A DNA stretch of 64,000 bases from Blastomyces gilchristii SLH14081 (GCF_000003855.2 NW_003101677.1:2032939-2096938); one strand, 5' to 3'. Shown: positions 38,050 through 49,305, counted from the first letter of the stretch. Program-made: numbers and translations. Notes: generated by a model not told the origin, from the letters alone.

Positions 38050-38759
38050 TTATATCTAGCTTCTCTATTAACAGTTCTCACACTGCAGTGCATTTCCTCA
38101 ATTTCATTGTTAATAAGAGATAAGTCTCTGAGTACTTATAAAATTCAGATAATCAAGATAATATGAATATTATAAATTTATACTAGAAGTTAGTCTGAAC
38201 AGATGAGTCTTCTCTTCACATCTCAATTATTTCTGAGCTGAATACTTCAGCATAACTGAGAGAGTAAACACAGCTTTATAAGAGATATCTGATCACATGC
38301 ACAGATGACCAGTTCTCAAGACTCTGTCACAACTGTATATACTCTGATGTTCAGCTTCTCTGAAGTCTATGCATTTCTGACAGTCTTTATATCAAATGCA
38401 ATAATTATCTGTACTGTAGATATAATACTCTCTGCTTCTTTAAAGAGAGAAATTGATAGTTGCAGAGAGATTAGATGTTACAGATATTAAGAATATAAGT
38501 ATGAGTTTTCTTTGTTTTTTCTTATTAGTCTCTAAATTATGTTTGCAGCTCTGTTTTTATTTTCTTATTGTTTAACTTTAATGAGAATATGATTTCTTCT
38601 TTTCTTTGTATACACTGTGAACTGTTCATCTCAGTAGAAACTCATTATCTTATTGACTAGAGTTTATAAATAACAGTGTTAATATCTTTATCACAATCAG
38701 ATTCTTAGTGAAGATTATATCATTCTAGCTTATCAGAATTCACAGTATAAAAGTCATAT
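38050..38759. other. AT-rich stretch between chromodomain and 100-residue ORF
   Basis: No domain is recognised. Reading on the minus strand continues without clear similarity after the chromodomain. The plus-strand open frame at 38305-38490 has no features that support it. Confidence 0.35.
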
Positions 38760-39408
38760 CTCAGCTTCTGCAGATGTCTTATCTGTTCAGATAATTCTCA
38801 AGTGAACTTATCTCTCTTATCAGAATACTCTTATCACTGAACCTTGAATTAAAGCTCATGATCTCACTTCTCTGAGTTAATAATTTCTTTGATCTAGTAT
38901 TCTCTTTCACTCTCTAGTACTTCATAAATAGAGTAATGAGTCATAGAATTCTCTTCTGAGAATTTCTTGTATTAATAAAGTAAAGAAATATGAAAAACAT
39001 TGTATATCTGCAACTCAGATAACAGTTTCAATCTGTAGAACTGTGAGCTAACTTTCTTCATAATCTCATAAGACTCTGTTCATAAGAGATTCAGCTTCTT
39101 ACTAGATCTCTGTGTAATGATGTTTTCTAGACTTAGTCAGACTCTATTATCTTTCTTGAAACTCTTTATAATATGCTTAAAGTCATAGTATCTCTTCTAA
39201 TACTCTTGAGTCTTTCTCAAGAATTTACAGACTTTCTCTCAGATATTCTGAATTCTCTCAGCCTGTTCACAGGTATTACTACACTCTATAGTGTACTCTC
39301 ACGGGTTCATCAAGATCATCTGTGAGTGAGTCTCAGTGATTATCTCAAAGAGAGTTTTATCTATGCTGACATACTTTGAGTTGTTATATATGAACTTCAT
39401 AAGATGCA
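38760..39408 (-). pseudogene. Gypsy B integrase C-terminus and chromodomain, decayed
   Basis: From 39408 leftward the minus strand reads the integrase C-terminal zone (YNNSKYVSIDKTLFEIITE near 39340-39400) and the NVFHISLL block near 39000. A chromodomain covers about 38760-38915 (KEIINSE, FKVQ, EYSD, F-T then TGA for Trp). Chromodomains bind methylated histone H3 and steer insertion to heterochromatin, which fits insertion into an existing repeat. Stops are numerous. Confidence 0.8.
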
Positions 39409-41920
39409 GGGCCTGATTCAATTAATCACTTGATTAATTCAAAATACATATTCCTACTTAAAGAATGAATATTTTGAGCTCTTTTTCAATCTCTGGAAAA
39501 ATAAATATCATTCTGAATGCTGGAGAGAAGCCACTGAAGTGATTCTTGCAAAACCAAATAGAAAGATATCAATTTCTAAGTCATATAGAGTAATATCTCT
39601 ATCAAACTGTCTAGAAAAGGTTTTGAAAAAGATAATAGCTACTCAACTATCTTTTATAAGCTCTATTAATAACTCTCTTTTATTCAGTGAATAAATGAGA
39701 GATATAAAACAATGTTCTGCAATTAACACTGTTCTCTCAGTTATTCATGATATTCAAATAGCAAAGCATGAAGGTCTGGTCTCAACTGCAGTTTTTATTG
39801 ATATAAAAGAAGCATTTGATTATGTTTCAAAGTCAAAGTTAATTCAGACTTTGAAGATGTTAAAACTGTCACTTTCTCTAAAAAAATGAGTTAACTGTTT
39901 TATATGTAAAAGAATCATACAACTTTTCTTTGATGAAATGAAATAAGACAAGACTGAGATGAAAATAGAAGTACTGCAAGAATCTTCAATCTCACTCATT
40001 TTATTTGCAATATACACTGCATATTCATTCAAAGATAGAAATATGAAAATAGTGCAATCTCCAAGTTATGTAGATGATATTGATCTAGTCTACAGCTCAA
40101 AAACTATCAAAGAGAGTTTGAAAGTGATTGCAAAAGCTGTGAAGAAAATCTTTGTTAGAGCAGATATCAATCAATTTTAATTTAATATGAATAAAACTGA
40201 GTTAATTCATTTCTTTTCTAGATTCATTGAGAAAGAACTATCTCTAACTCTTTTAAATAGAGAGATTAAACCCAGTTTAAATGTCAAATGATTAGAAGTA
40301 TGGTTAAACTTCAAGTTGAATTTTAAATATTATATTCAACAAAGAACTGTCAAGGCAGAAAGACTATTAAACAACATTATCAGACTATTAAATACAGAGA
40401 GAGATCTATTCTTCCAGGCTATGACACAGTTATATATAGCCTGTATTACCTCAGTAGCTGATTATGAAGTTCAAGTTTGATAAAATAATCAAGAAAATTT
40501 CACTGAACTCTTTCAAAGTCTGCAAAACAGAGCTTTGAGAAGAATTCTGAGAGCATTTCAATCATCTTCTATTAAAGCAATGAAAATTGAAGCTTCAATT
40601 TCTTCTTCTGCTATTAGATTTGAAAAGACCTGTATGAACTATGCTCTGAGAGTTATAAAGATGAGCTTAAATCATATAATCAGAGAAATGATCTCTTCTT
40701 CATTTTCATCAATTAACTCTGGAAATGAACTGAATTAGAATAGATTTCTTGATTGAAATGAAAATAATTCTTCAAAGAAAATGCCTTCTCAACTGTACAG
40801 ACTATACTTAGTAATTAAAAATCAATTTTCTTTCTTAAATGTTGAAAAAGTTGATCATGAGAAGTTATCTCTCTGAAGAGAAAAGCTTGAATCTCTTATA
40901 GACTTGTAAATAAGTGAACTATCTAAAGAGAAAGAATATGAACAGCATTTAAAGAGAATTTCTACAATTAATATAAAAGACTCTACTCTGATTTATTCAT
41001 ATGACTTAAACAACAAGAATTTGAATAGACTAGATACAGACATTGCTTATACTGAAGATAACATTAATTTTATCTCAGATTTCTGAAATTTAGGCTGTGA
41101 ATCTGAAGTCTTTGATACTGAACTATTTTCAATAGTGAAAGCTTTCAAACTTATTGAAATAAAATCTGATAAAAGAGAAAATAGTTTGAAAGAGATATAA
41201 ATATTCTCTGATAGTCAAGCTGCTTTAAAAAGATTTAGAAATAGTCAGATTTATAATGATCAAATGAATCTTGAACTGATCTTAAACTTCATTTTAAAAA
41301 TTCAAAAGAGAAGAATATCAAAGATGATAATTCATCTGCACTGAGTTCCTGCTCATATGAATATTCATGGCAATGAATTGGCTGATTCAGCTGTAAAAAA
41401 AAGTTCAGAATTAAGCAGATCTATTCAAGAAATTATGTCCTGATCTTTTATAAAGAGAAAAATAAAAGAATCTTGTTTAGACAAGTGAAATGAAAGCTGA
41501 TAGAAATAAAAGAAGAGTATACATTATTCAAGATTTGAAATAAAATCTAAGTGAAAATCTTGTTTAATTAAATATAAAAAGAAAATATTCTCATCTATAG
41601 TACAGCTGAAACTAGGACATGACTATTTCAAATCTTATATGCAAAGATTTGATGATAGATTTGATTTGATAGAATGCTCATTCTGCAATACAAATGAGAA
41701 TTCTGAGTATATTGTAATACACTGTGCATTATACAATAGTCTCAGAGTCAGATTGAAAGAGAAGTATGATCTAAATCAATTAAGTATGAGATTCTTATTC
41801 TCAACTGAGACAGGAATTAAATACTTAATAAACTTTCTATCAGAAACTCAAGCAGCTACAAGAAAATGACTGAATTCAGAAATATCTGAATATGAAGAGG
41901 AGGAAATTGATCAGATATAG
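39409..41920 (+). pseudogene. LINE ORF2 RT-RNase H part, copy LF, decayed
   Basis: This copy keeps the best RT core in the window: motif A FIDIKEAFDYVS (near 39796) and an intact YVDD box (about 40067-40078) followed by IDLVYSS. RNase H keeps DSQAALKR near 41214 and a G-N-E-L-A-D ending near 41365. The C-terminal Cys cluster starts near 41672. The family stop is at 41918-41920. Several in-frame TGA and TAA codons remain. Confidence 0.88.
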
Positions 41921-42215
41921 TCTGTTAAAACAGCTATATACTATCTTTTAATAATTTGTTTTATTACAGTCTCTCTTTATTTTACTTTACTTTTTCCTTT
42001 CTATTCTTTTCTATCTATCTATTTAATGTGTCTATCTTTAAGACTGTGTTCTCTTTTCTTTTGTCATGATATTGTCAAAAGGTTTCAAAGTATCAGAAGA
42101 TGTTAAAATACTGCAATTTGTAAACAGTTTTTGTATTCTGAGCTGGAATTTTCTGATTTTGCATATCTGAAATTGATGAATGTATAATAGTTAACTTTAT
42201 AGATATAGGAAAAAC

Positions 42216-42238
42216 CCTGAGAACTAAAAGTTCTCAGG
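42216..42238 (+). other. LINE 3' UTR stem-loop, copy LF
   Basis: Perfect 10-base arms CCTGAGAACT and AGTTCTCAGG surround AAA. Confidence 0.72.
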
Positions 42239-42311
42239 TAGATATCATAGTCTCTGACTGCATACATCTATAATTGAAGAATAATAATAACAATAATAAC
42301 ATGATTGATAT

Positions 42312-43336
42312 GAACAGACACTGATTCATTCTTTAAGTGAGAAGGTATGTAGACTGATTAATAGTTAAAGGTAATGTATTCTGATCAGTTACAGTTGATA
42401 CACATCTCTTATTAATGTCAATCAGCGACTTCTTCAGAAGTGATCTCAGAGACTCAGAAACTTGTTCAGATAATAGAGACTCTGTTTATATATAGATATT
42501 TAAGTCTACTTAATTCATGAGATCTGTATTATTGTTATTCTTTGATGCAGATGTATAAGTGACTGAAATATAATGTCTTCTATCACTGTTCTGTATACTC
42601 TTAAGCTTGATAAGATATTATTCAATGTTCAGAGTTGTATGTAGAAGTCTTTATAAGTCTGATCTTCATCTACACATATAAGAGTCTATAGAAGTTTGAA
42701 AGTTAGTGTCTTCTGAAGCATGCTAATCTTTATTTGATTCTTTCAAGATTGATTATCTGCTTCTAGAATCTTGGTATTGAAGTCAGGGATAAATGTAGTA
42801 AGAGAAGTATTTCTCTGTTAAGCACTCTGTAATCAATCTAATGCTATCTGCTATGTACCAGTATCTCTGAACAGAATATCAAGATATCTGATAATATTAT
42901 CAGACATACATAACATTGATTCACATGCTTTTATTCATGAACGAAACTTCTGTTTCACACAATCTTTCAAGTGATCATTGATATATTAATCTTGATTAGT
43001 TAACAGACTGATAGCATCTTCATCTATACTTAGTTTCACAAGCATTTTCAATCTTCATAATGAATAGAGAGTGAGATCAGAAGTATTAAAATATGTAGAA
43101 GTATCTAGATATTTCTTTAATACTTATATCAGATTTATATCTAATTTAGTTAATATTAAAATTGTCTGTACAGAGATTTCTTATTAAGATAATCATTGAA
43201 TTTTCTCGTATTAATGTTGTTAAGTTGCATGCATATCAGCTATCTATTACTGTTGTAATTTTAACATTACTCAGAGTTACTGTGACACTCTATCTATACT
43301 TACATTTAAGAGTTCTCTCATATTGTCAGTAGACAT
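42312..43336 (-). pseudogene. Gypsy A gag (A4), decayed
   Basis: The gag ATG is at 43334-43336 (MSTDN). The capsid-like part includes the DFNTKILEAD-like block near 42765-42795. A Cys/His knuckle region lies near 42395-42440. Stops (TAA for Gln, TGA for Trp) recur. The end is set by the LINE insertion. Confidence 0.8.
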
Positions 43337-43672
43337 AGCTATATTGTTTATCAGATATGTAGTATCTATGAAATCAGAAGAAGTGTAAATATATGAATAT
43401 CTTATACATCTAAGATATCAGAACTCTCAGATCTTTCACTGACATTCTCTTATTACAGAGTCAGAGTAACTGAAAAGTAAGCTTCTATCTAAAAACTCAG
43501 TGTCTGCTTAACTGATTAAGACTTAGTATCTGCTTAACTGATTGTTCATTTCTCTTATTTCTTACATATCATTATATGTTCAGGTATCTTCTCAATAAGT
43601 AATCATTTCTAATAAAAAGATGATAAATGTGAATAATCATTTCTAATGAGAAGATGATGAATATTTTTCAAG

Positions 43673-43966
43673 TGTAAGAGGTCTATACTGAATAGATCAG
43701 TATAATATATATAGGTCTTATATAACAAAGTGAAAAATGTTAGAGAAGGAAAGAAAAGAGAAAGTGCAGAAATCAGTGATCAGAGTGAATATTTATACAC
43801 ATATGCAGTGATGTACACAGTGAAGCTTTCAAGTGAAAGAATAGAAATTCTGTGAGTGTTTCAGCTGAGAATTGACGACCGAGAATCGGAGCTTTCAGCG
43901 GAAATGCGGGAATCTATGAAGTGTAATGAAATAGTCTATATGATTGATCGGGCGCAGCCCGCCACA
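43673..43966 (-). repeat. Gypsy A LTR, short form (294 bp)
   Basis: It has the same ends as the 365-base form (TGTGGCGGGCTGCGCCCG on the minus strand) but lacks most of the GATTCTCGGCC sub-repeats. An AT dinucleotide run follows at 43967-43979. Confidence 0.88.
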
Positions 43967-43999
43967 ATATATATATATACTAATTGAATGTTTTCTAAA

Positions 44000-44337
44000 T
44001 ATATCTTGATTATATTCAAACAGAGACTCTTTATTATCAGTCAGTTTCTACAGCATCTTTATCATTTTACTCTGTTAAGAAATTTCCTAAGAATTCATCT
44101 TTTGAGAAGTATAAGATTACTAATTATTTCATAGCTTAAGATCTGTATAATATCAACTTTAAGAGTATCGCACTTCACGGTTCAGAATTATACAGCTTCT
44201 TTCAGAAGTATTATCAGAATTATGTTTTAAAAAACAATTGTCAAGAGTGTATTCTTGAAGTTAGAGAAAGTAAAGATGTGACTCTTTTCAACACTTTTAC
44301 TGTTAAAATTATGGAAATTAAAACTGGAATAAAGTAA
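44000..44337 (+). pseudogene. Unrecognised coding-like remnant
   Basis: One frame runs for about 110 codons with a single internal TAA (near 44131) that could be a mutated Gln codon. Its amino-acid make-up looks protein-like (aromatic, Lys and Glu residues mixed), with YSFFQKYYQNY and ECILEVRESKDV among the readable parts. GTAAGTAA at 44334 could be a 5' splice site, followed by a pyrimidine tract and TTCTACAG near 44530. I do not recognise a family; the upstream start is unclear. Confidence 0.3.
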
Positions 44338-45129
44338 GTAACTTTTTTTCATAAGTATACAAGTCTGACCTACTCACTTACACTTACTTTACTACTTATG
44401 CAGTAGCTTCTTTCACTCTCTTTTACCCTCTCTCTTTTACTTCTTATTTCACTCTTAAACTCTCTCTCTATTATTATCACTGCTAGTACTTCTACTCTCT
44501 CTATTATTATTATCACTACCTCTATATTCTTCTACAGTTATACAGTATAAAGGCAAGATATTGATGAGATACACATGACATCACGTGAGAGCATGTTACT
44601 GTATATTTTACACAGAAAAACTTGATTTTTCTATAATAAAAGTAATCTAGATATACAGATATAACTAACACGTTGATCTTAGTAATAATGTAATTTTTCA
44701 GAATAATTCAAATTAAAAGTTTATTTAATATTATTGTAGTTCTGTGCTGAGCTTACTTATTAATAGACTGACTATGTAACTGTGTCTGAGACTAGAATCA
44801 AACTTTGCAGTTATTACATTGTCTAAAAGTATTACTTCTAATCATGATTTGTGTTTATTACATTGATTTCAAATCATATTATTTTAAATATTAACGGTTT
44901 CAGATTCACTTTTCAAATAAAAATCTAGTTCTAGATAAAGAATATATTTAAATTCTTAGTCACATTTTCATTCTAATCTTATTATTGAGAGTGATATTAA
45001 ATGAAATTATGAAATTATTTCTGATTTATATAATATTATAACATAGTGCTTATTTGTTGAAAATTCAATACAGAGTATTATTAAATATCATTACTTTTCT
45101 GAATACAGATTATAATTCATATAATTGTA

Positions 45130-45226
45130 ATTATAAAAAAATCACAAAAAAAAAATAAAAAAAAAGAGAAAGAAAAAAAAAGAAAAGAAAAAGAAAAAAA
45201 TTAAAAAAAATTAAAAAAAATCAAGA
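45130..45226 (+). repeat. Purine-rich low-complexity tract
   Basis: It is almost entirely A with interspersed G, plus AATTAAAAAAAA repeats. Confidence 0.8.
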
Positions 45227-45343
45227 TCACAGAGTTATAGCACTCTTAAAATACTTACTTCTCAGAGTCATTGCAATGTTCATTATTAATTATATATCTC
45301 TCATAGTGAGAATAATATAGCTGCAATGAGTTATTATCTTAAT

Positions 45344-45849
45344 TAAACTGACTGTCAGAATCAAGAATTTCATGTTTGATCTCATTTGATCTGATCTCAT
45401 ACATTTCTTAGTGTGAATTCCGCTGGGACTAGTCATTAAAAAAACATGCAAAGTGACTATATATGAGATCTTAAAATGAAATCATGACTTGAAAAAAATG
45501 AGAAAGTGGTCTTATGTGGTCTCATTTAGTCTCATTCTTAGTATAAAGTTACTATTTTTAAACATTTTAAGGTTTTTTTTAGACTATTTTTAATTTTTTA
45601 AAAAGTAACACTTTTTAGTAATGCTCAAATGAGATTTAAAGTCATTTAAAACAATAAAAATAATTTAAATTGAGAAGTGAAAATCATGATCTCATTTGAA
45701 AAATATAATAAGAGTAGACAGTAAGTCTCACTAAGACAGTATGAAACTACTATCTAATGTTAAAACTGTGTAAAGGAATCAGTTGAATTGATAATGAGAC
45801 TATCAAAAAATCTGATTCTGATCGCAGACCCGGTCACACAGTCAGTCTA
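45344..45849 (+). mobile_element. 506-bp MITE, copy 2, heavily mutated
   Basis: It has the same orientation and length as copy 1. Its ends are TAAACTGACTG and CAGTCAGTCTA. The 8-base duplications are ATCTTAAT (45336-45343) and ACCTTAAT (45850-45857), differing by one C/T. Against copy 1 its changes are mostly CC to TC, GG to GA or AG, and CG to TG, with CA sites largely kept. Confidence 0.9.
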
Positions 45850-45885
45850 ACCTTAATATTATCTAATAAATAATCAGTATATATC

Positions 45886-46156
45886 TGTGACAGGCTGCGC
45901 CCGATCAATCATATAGACTATTCTGTTATACTTCATAGATTTCTGCTGCAAGCTCCGATTCTCAGTCGCTGATTCTCATCTAAAAACCTACAGAATTCTT
46001 ATTCTTTCACTCTGAAGCTTCACTGTGTACACATATAAATATTCACTTTAATCACTGATTTGTGTACTTTCTCTTTCTTATTCTTTTCTAACATTTTTCA
46101 CTTTGTTATATAAGATCTATATATTATACTGATCTATTCAGCATAGGTCTCTTACA
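45886..46156 (+). repeat. Gypsy A 5' LTR, short form (271 bp)
   Basis: It runs from TGTGACAGGCTGCGCCCG to TCTCTTACA, with one remaining GATTCTCAGTCGCTG unit and TATAAATATTCAC near 46034. Confidence 0.88.
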
Positions 46157-46439
46157 CTTGAAAAATATTCATTATCTTCTTATTAGAAATGATTACTTAT
46201 TAAGATATCTGAACATGTAACAATATATAAGAAATAGAGAAACAAATAATTAGTTAAGTAGACACTGAGTTCTCAGATAGAAGCTTACTCATCAGTCACT
46301 CTGACTCTGTAACAAAATCTTATAAAGAGAATATCAGTGAAAGATCTGAGAGTTCTGACACTTTAGATATATGAGATATTTATACAATTACACTTCTTCA
46401 GATTTCACAGATATTACATATTCAATAAATAATATAATC

Positions 46440-48700
46440 ATGTCTAATGATAACATAAGAGAACTCTCAAACATGAGTATAAATGAAATATCACAGTGAC
46501 TTCAAGCAATGTTGAAATTACAATAACAATAAATAGCTGATATACATGCAAATCAATAATGTCAATACAAGGAAATTCAACAATTAACTCAATAAGAAAT
46601 CTCTGCCATTTCAACATTAACAGAATTGAATATGAACATAATACAAGTACTGAAGAAACACTTAGATGCTCTTACATATTTCAATACTTTCAATCTCACT
46701 CTCTACTTATCATGGAGACTGGAAATGCTTGTGAAACTAAGTATAGATGAAGATATCATTGATTCACTAATTAATCAAAGTTGATATATCAATAAATAAT
46801 TGAAGAATTGTGTGAAACAGAAGTTTCATTCATGAATGAAAGCATGTGAATCAGTATTATGAACATCTGATAACATTATTAAAGATCTTGATATTCTGTA
46901 CTGAGATACTATCATGTAACAGAAAGTATTATATTAATTACAGAGTATCTAACAGAGAAACACGTCTCTCTCAACATTTATTCCTGACTTCAACATCAAG
47001 ATTTTAGAAGCAGGTGATCAATCTGGAGAGAATCAAATAAAGAGTAGTATGCTTAAGAAGATATTAACTTTTGAACTCTTACAGACTCTTATAAGTATAG
47101 ATAAAGATCAGACTTATAAAGGTTTCTGCATACAACTTCAGACATTGAATGATCATCTTATCAAGCTCAAGAGTATACAGAACAGTGGCACAAGACATTA
47201 CATCTCAGTCACTTATACATGTGCATTGAGAAAAAACAACAATGATGCAGATGTCATGAACTGAGTAGACTTGAATATCTATATATAAGCAAGAGTCTTC
47301 ACAGTCTGAACAGGCTTCTGAGTTTCTGAGATCACTCTCAAAGAAGTCACTGATTAATGTCAATATGAAGTGTGTATCAATTGTAACTGATCAGAATACA
47401 TTACTTTCAACTGCTAATTAATCTATATACCTTCTGATTTGAGAGAAAGATCAGTGTCTTCTTACTCAAAGAATGAATCAGCATGTGTTAAAGTTAATCA
47501 CATTGTATTGAAGAAAGATTCAGAAGATAACATTAAGAATGTCTCAATAAAACATAAAACAGAGAAAAGATTAGCTTCTATTTAAATTCATAAACAGAAG
47601 CTTGAAGAGGTCAGATGATAATAATTTAAAGAGAAACTAATAATGAATACAATTCTTGTATCTACTGTGATCAATAACATGTATAATATGAAAGTCATGA
47701 CAGACAGCAGTCTATGTTATTATATAATGATTAAATCTTCAGTTATAAGATATTATAACCTTCAGTGTATTCTCTTATTAAAATCTCAACTTCTCACAGA
47801 ATTCAATAGCTTAAAAGATGTTTGAATCTGTTACATAATAAAGTTAAATATAGATGTCAGAGAACATTAATATGAAGAAGTCTATGTATATAAAGTTGAT
47901 AATTTTAATTATAATCTTATGTTAGAACTTATCTGACTATCTGAATAAGGTATTTTTTTAAACACTTAAAATAGAAGCTTAATATTTTCTAATAATAATA
48001 GAATTCATGAAGATAATATTCATAAGACTATGAATCTGATACAGATCTCTGTTAACACTTATAAAATACTCTGAAAAAGAAGTCACTGACAGAATCACTG
48101 ATAAGATCACTGACAGTAGAATTATGTGATAATCTACTTTATCAGTCTGATCAATATTAAAAAAGCTCTAGAGAAGTTATTTCATGTTACAATAACAGAT
48201 TCTCATACAAAACTCTCTTAACAATATCATGAATATCTAGATATCTTTCAATAAGATAATAATTTTACAAATCTATCTCTCTTACAAGGTTCAGAAGTGA
48301 ATCACAGTATCAAGTTAAAAAAAAAGAATGACACAGACTTCAAATCATTATAAGACTCTCTTTATAACATGTTTTAAGATGAACTTCTGCTTCTCTGAAA
48401 GATACTCAATGATCTGTTACATAATGAATTCATATATATTAGTAACTTCTCTGTCACAGCTTCTATTCTCTTTGCAAAGAAATCAGGTCAAGAACTCTGA
48501 TTCTGTGTGAACTATCAAGGTCTGAACAGATTGATAAAGAAAGATTACTATTTCTTATCTCTCATCAATGAAACTCTAGCACATATCAAATACGCTCAAT
48601 GATTTATAAAGTTAGATATTATCACTGCATTTCATAAGATTCATATCACTGAAGAAGATGAATGACTTACAGTATTCTGAACATATTATAATCTCTTTAA
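46440..48700 (+). pseudogene. Gypsy A gag-protease-RT start (A5), decayed
   Basis: Gag starts at ATG 46440 (MSNDNIRELS). The capsid-like block FIPDFNIKILEAGD is at about 46978-47020. The zinc knuckle near 47375-47415 has its His changed to Tyr. The protease segment near 47645-47830 has DSS where a D-S/T-G active site would be expected. RT begins near 48370, with ASILFAKKSG and WFCVNYQGLN blocks near 48470-48520 (TGA for Trp in the second). Several frames are closed by TGA, TAA and TAG. Confidence 0.82.
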
Positions 48701-49305
48701 TGAAAGTATGATAACTGTATGACAGAATTTCTATCTCTAAAGACAGTTATAACTCACTATTCATATTCTTCTTCTTCTTGAAACTCAATCTCATCAAAGC
48801 TGTAGATATCACAGTAAACAAAATAATATTAATTAAAGACAGCTTCATATCAATTAAACTAGTTGATAATAAAGCTTATATTCTTATAAGATATCTATTT
48901 GAAATTTATAGACTTTTACTTAATCTGTTTATAATCTGATAGATATTTAATGAATTAATATACTTATATCTTACTTACTGTGAGAGATGCAGTCTCTGAA
49001 TCTGTATAATAGTATCTTAATATACAGTTCACAGCAGCTTTGATTTACTTGTTAATAAACAGGTAAAAATTAATATTTAACTGATAAATTCATATCTTAA
49101 TTATCTCTTTCTAACTATTATTCAATTCTCTATTCAGTGAAACTCTCATAGTTCTTGATTTCTTGTCATTGATTCTTTTATATAAGATAATATATAAAAC
49201 TTTGAATTCTTATAACAGAGATATGATTTTTAATTTTGAATTACTATTATATATATTAACCGCTTTTTGCAACTGCTTCTCAGTGTAATTAGAAGATTTA
49301 GACAT
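48701..49305 (-). pseudogene. Fot1/pogo-type transposase, N-terminal part, decayed
   Basis: On the minus strand, ATG at 49303-49305 opens a psq-type helix-turn-helix (MSKSSNYTEKQLQKAV, then LYKRIN). A CENP-B-like second DNA-binding region (NKQIKAAVN) follows. The start of the DDE domain has IYSFDEIEFQ near 48770-48800, the place of the conserved N-x-D-E-x-G-F block, and FRDRNSVI near 48720-48745. It is truncated at 48700 by gypsy A5. Frequent stops. This family moves by cut-and-paste into TA sites. Confidence 0.78.

Larger units (their letters stand above)
36622..39408 (-). mobile_element. Gypsy B chromovirus, 3' half
   Basis: On the minus strand it runs from integrase C-terminus and chromodomain (right) to the 3' LTR (left). 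It joins LINE sequence abruptly at 39408/39409 inside the LINE RT gene, with no LINE end there, as expected for a 5'-truncated LINE insertion. About 1.9 kb lies between chromodomain and LTR, longer than usual for a chromovirus. Confidence 0.82.
39409..42295 (+). mobile_element. Tad1-like LINE, RT to 3' end (copy LF)
   Basis: It starts inside the RT gene (equivalent to about 14693 of the complete copy) and ends in (AAT)n at about 42280-42299. The 16 bases at 42296-42311 are the inverted match of 31417-31432, beside the 5' end of copy LC. The tail of LF and the 5' end of LC therefore probably came from one insertion. Confidence 0.9.
42296..43966 (-). mobile_element. Gypsy A, 5' LTR and gag (A4)
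   Basis: On the minus strand it reads 5' LTR (43966-43673), leader and gag, and is cut at the LINE target duplication 42296-42311. The continuing protease-RT-RNase H is at 31417-33573 and the integrase at 9061-9964, so A2 and A4 are pieces of one gypsy A element. Confidence 0.87.
43967..45343. other. AT-rich stretch without recognised element
   Basis: It contains an AT run, a possible coding remnant (next entry), a pyrimidine-rich tract at about 44390-44535 and a purine-only-like tract (A and G) at about 45135-45225. I see no LTR, LINE or transposase similarity. GG and CC pairs are also scarce here. Confidence 0.5.
45886..48700 (+). mobile_element. Gypsy A, 5' truncated-at-RT copy (A5)
   Basis: It comprises the 5' LTR, leader, gag, protease and the first part of RT, broken at about 48700 against a pogo-type transposase remnant. 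It is the only copy here in which gag, protease and RT start are contiguous. It therefore shows the original sequence across both LINE target sites (near 47495 and 48350). Confidence 0.88.

Noticed and set aside
43967..43980. AT dinucleotide run as a telomere or centromere landmark
   Set aside because: It is only 13 bases and no telomeric repeat is present; the block could be pericentromeric but nothing in the sequence shows it.
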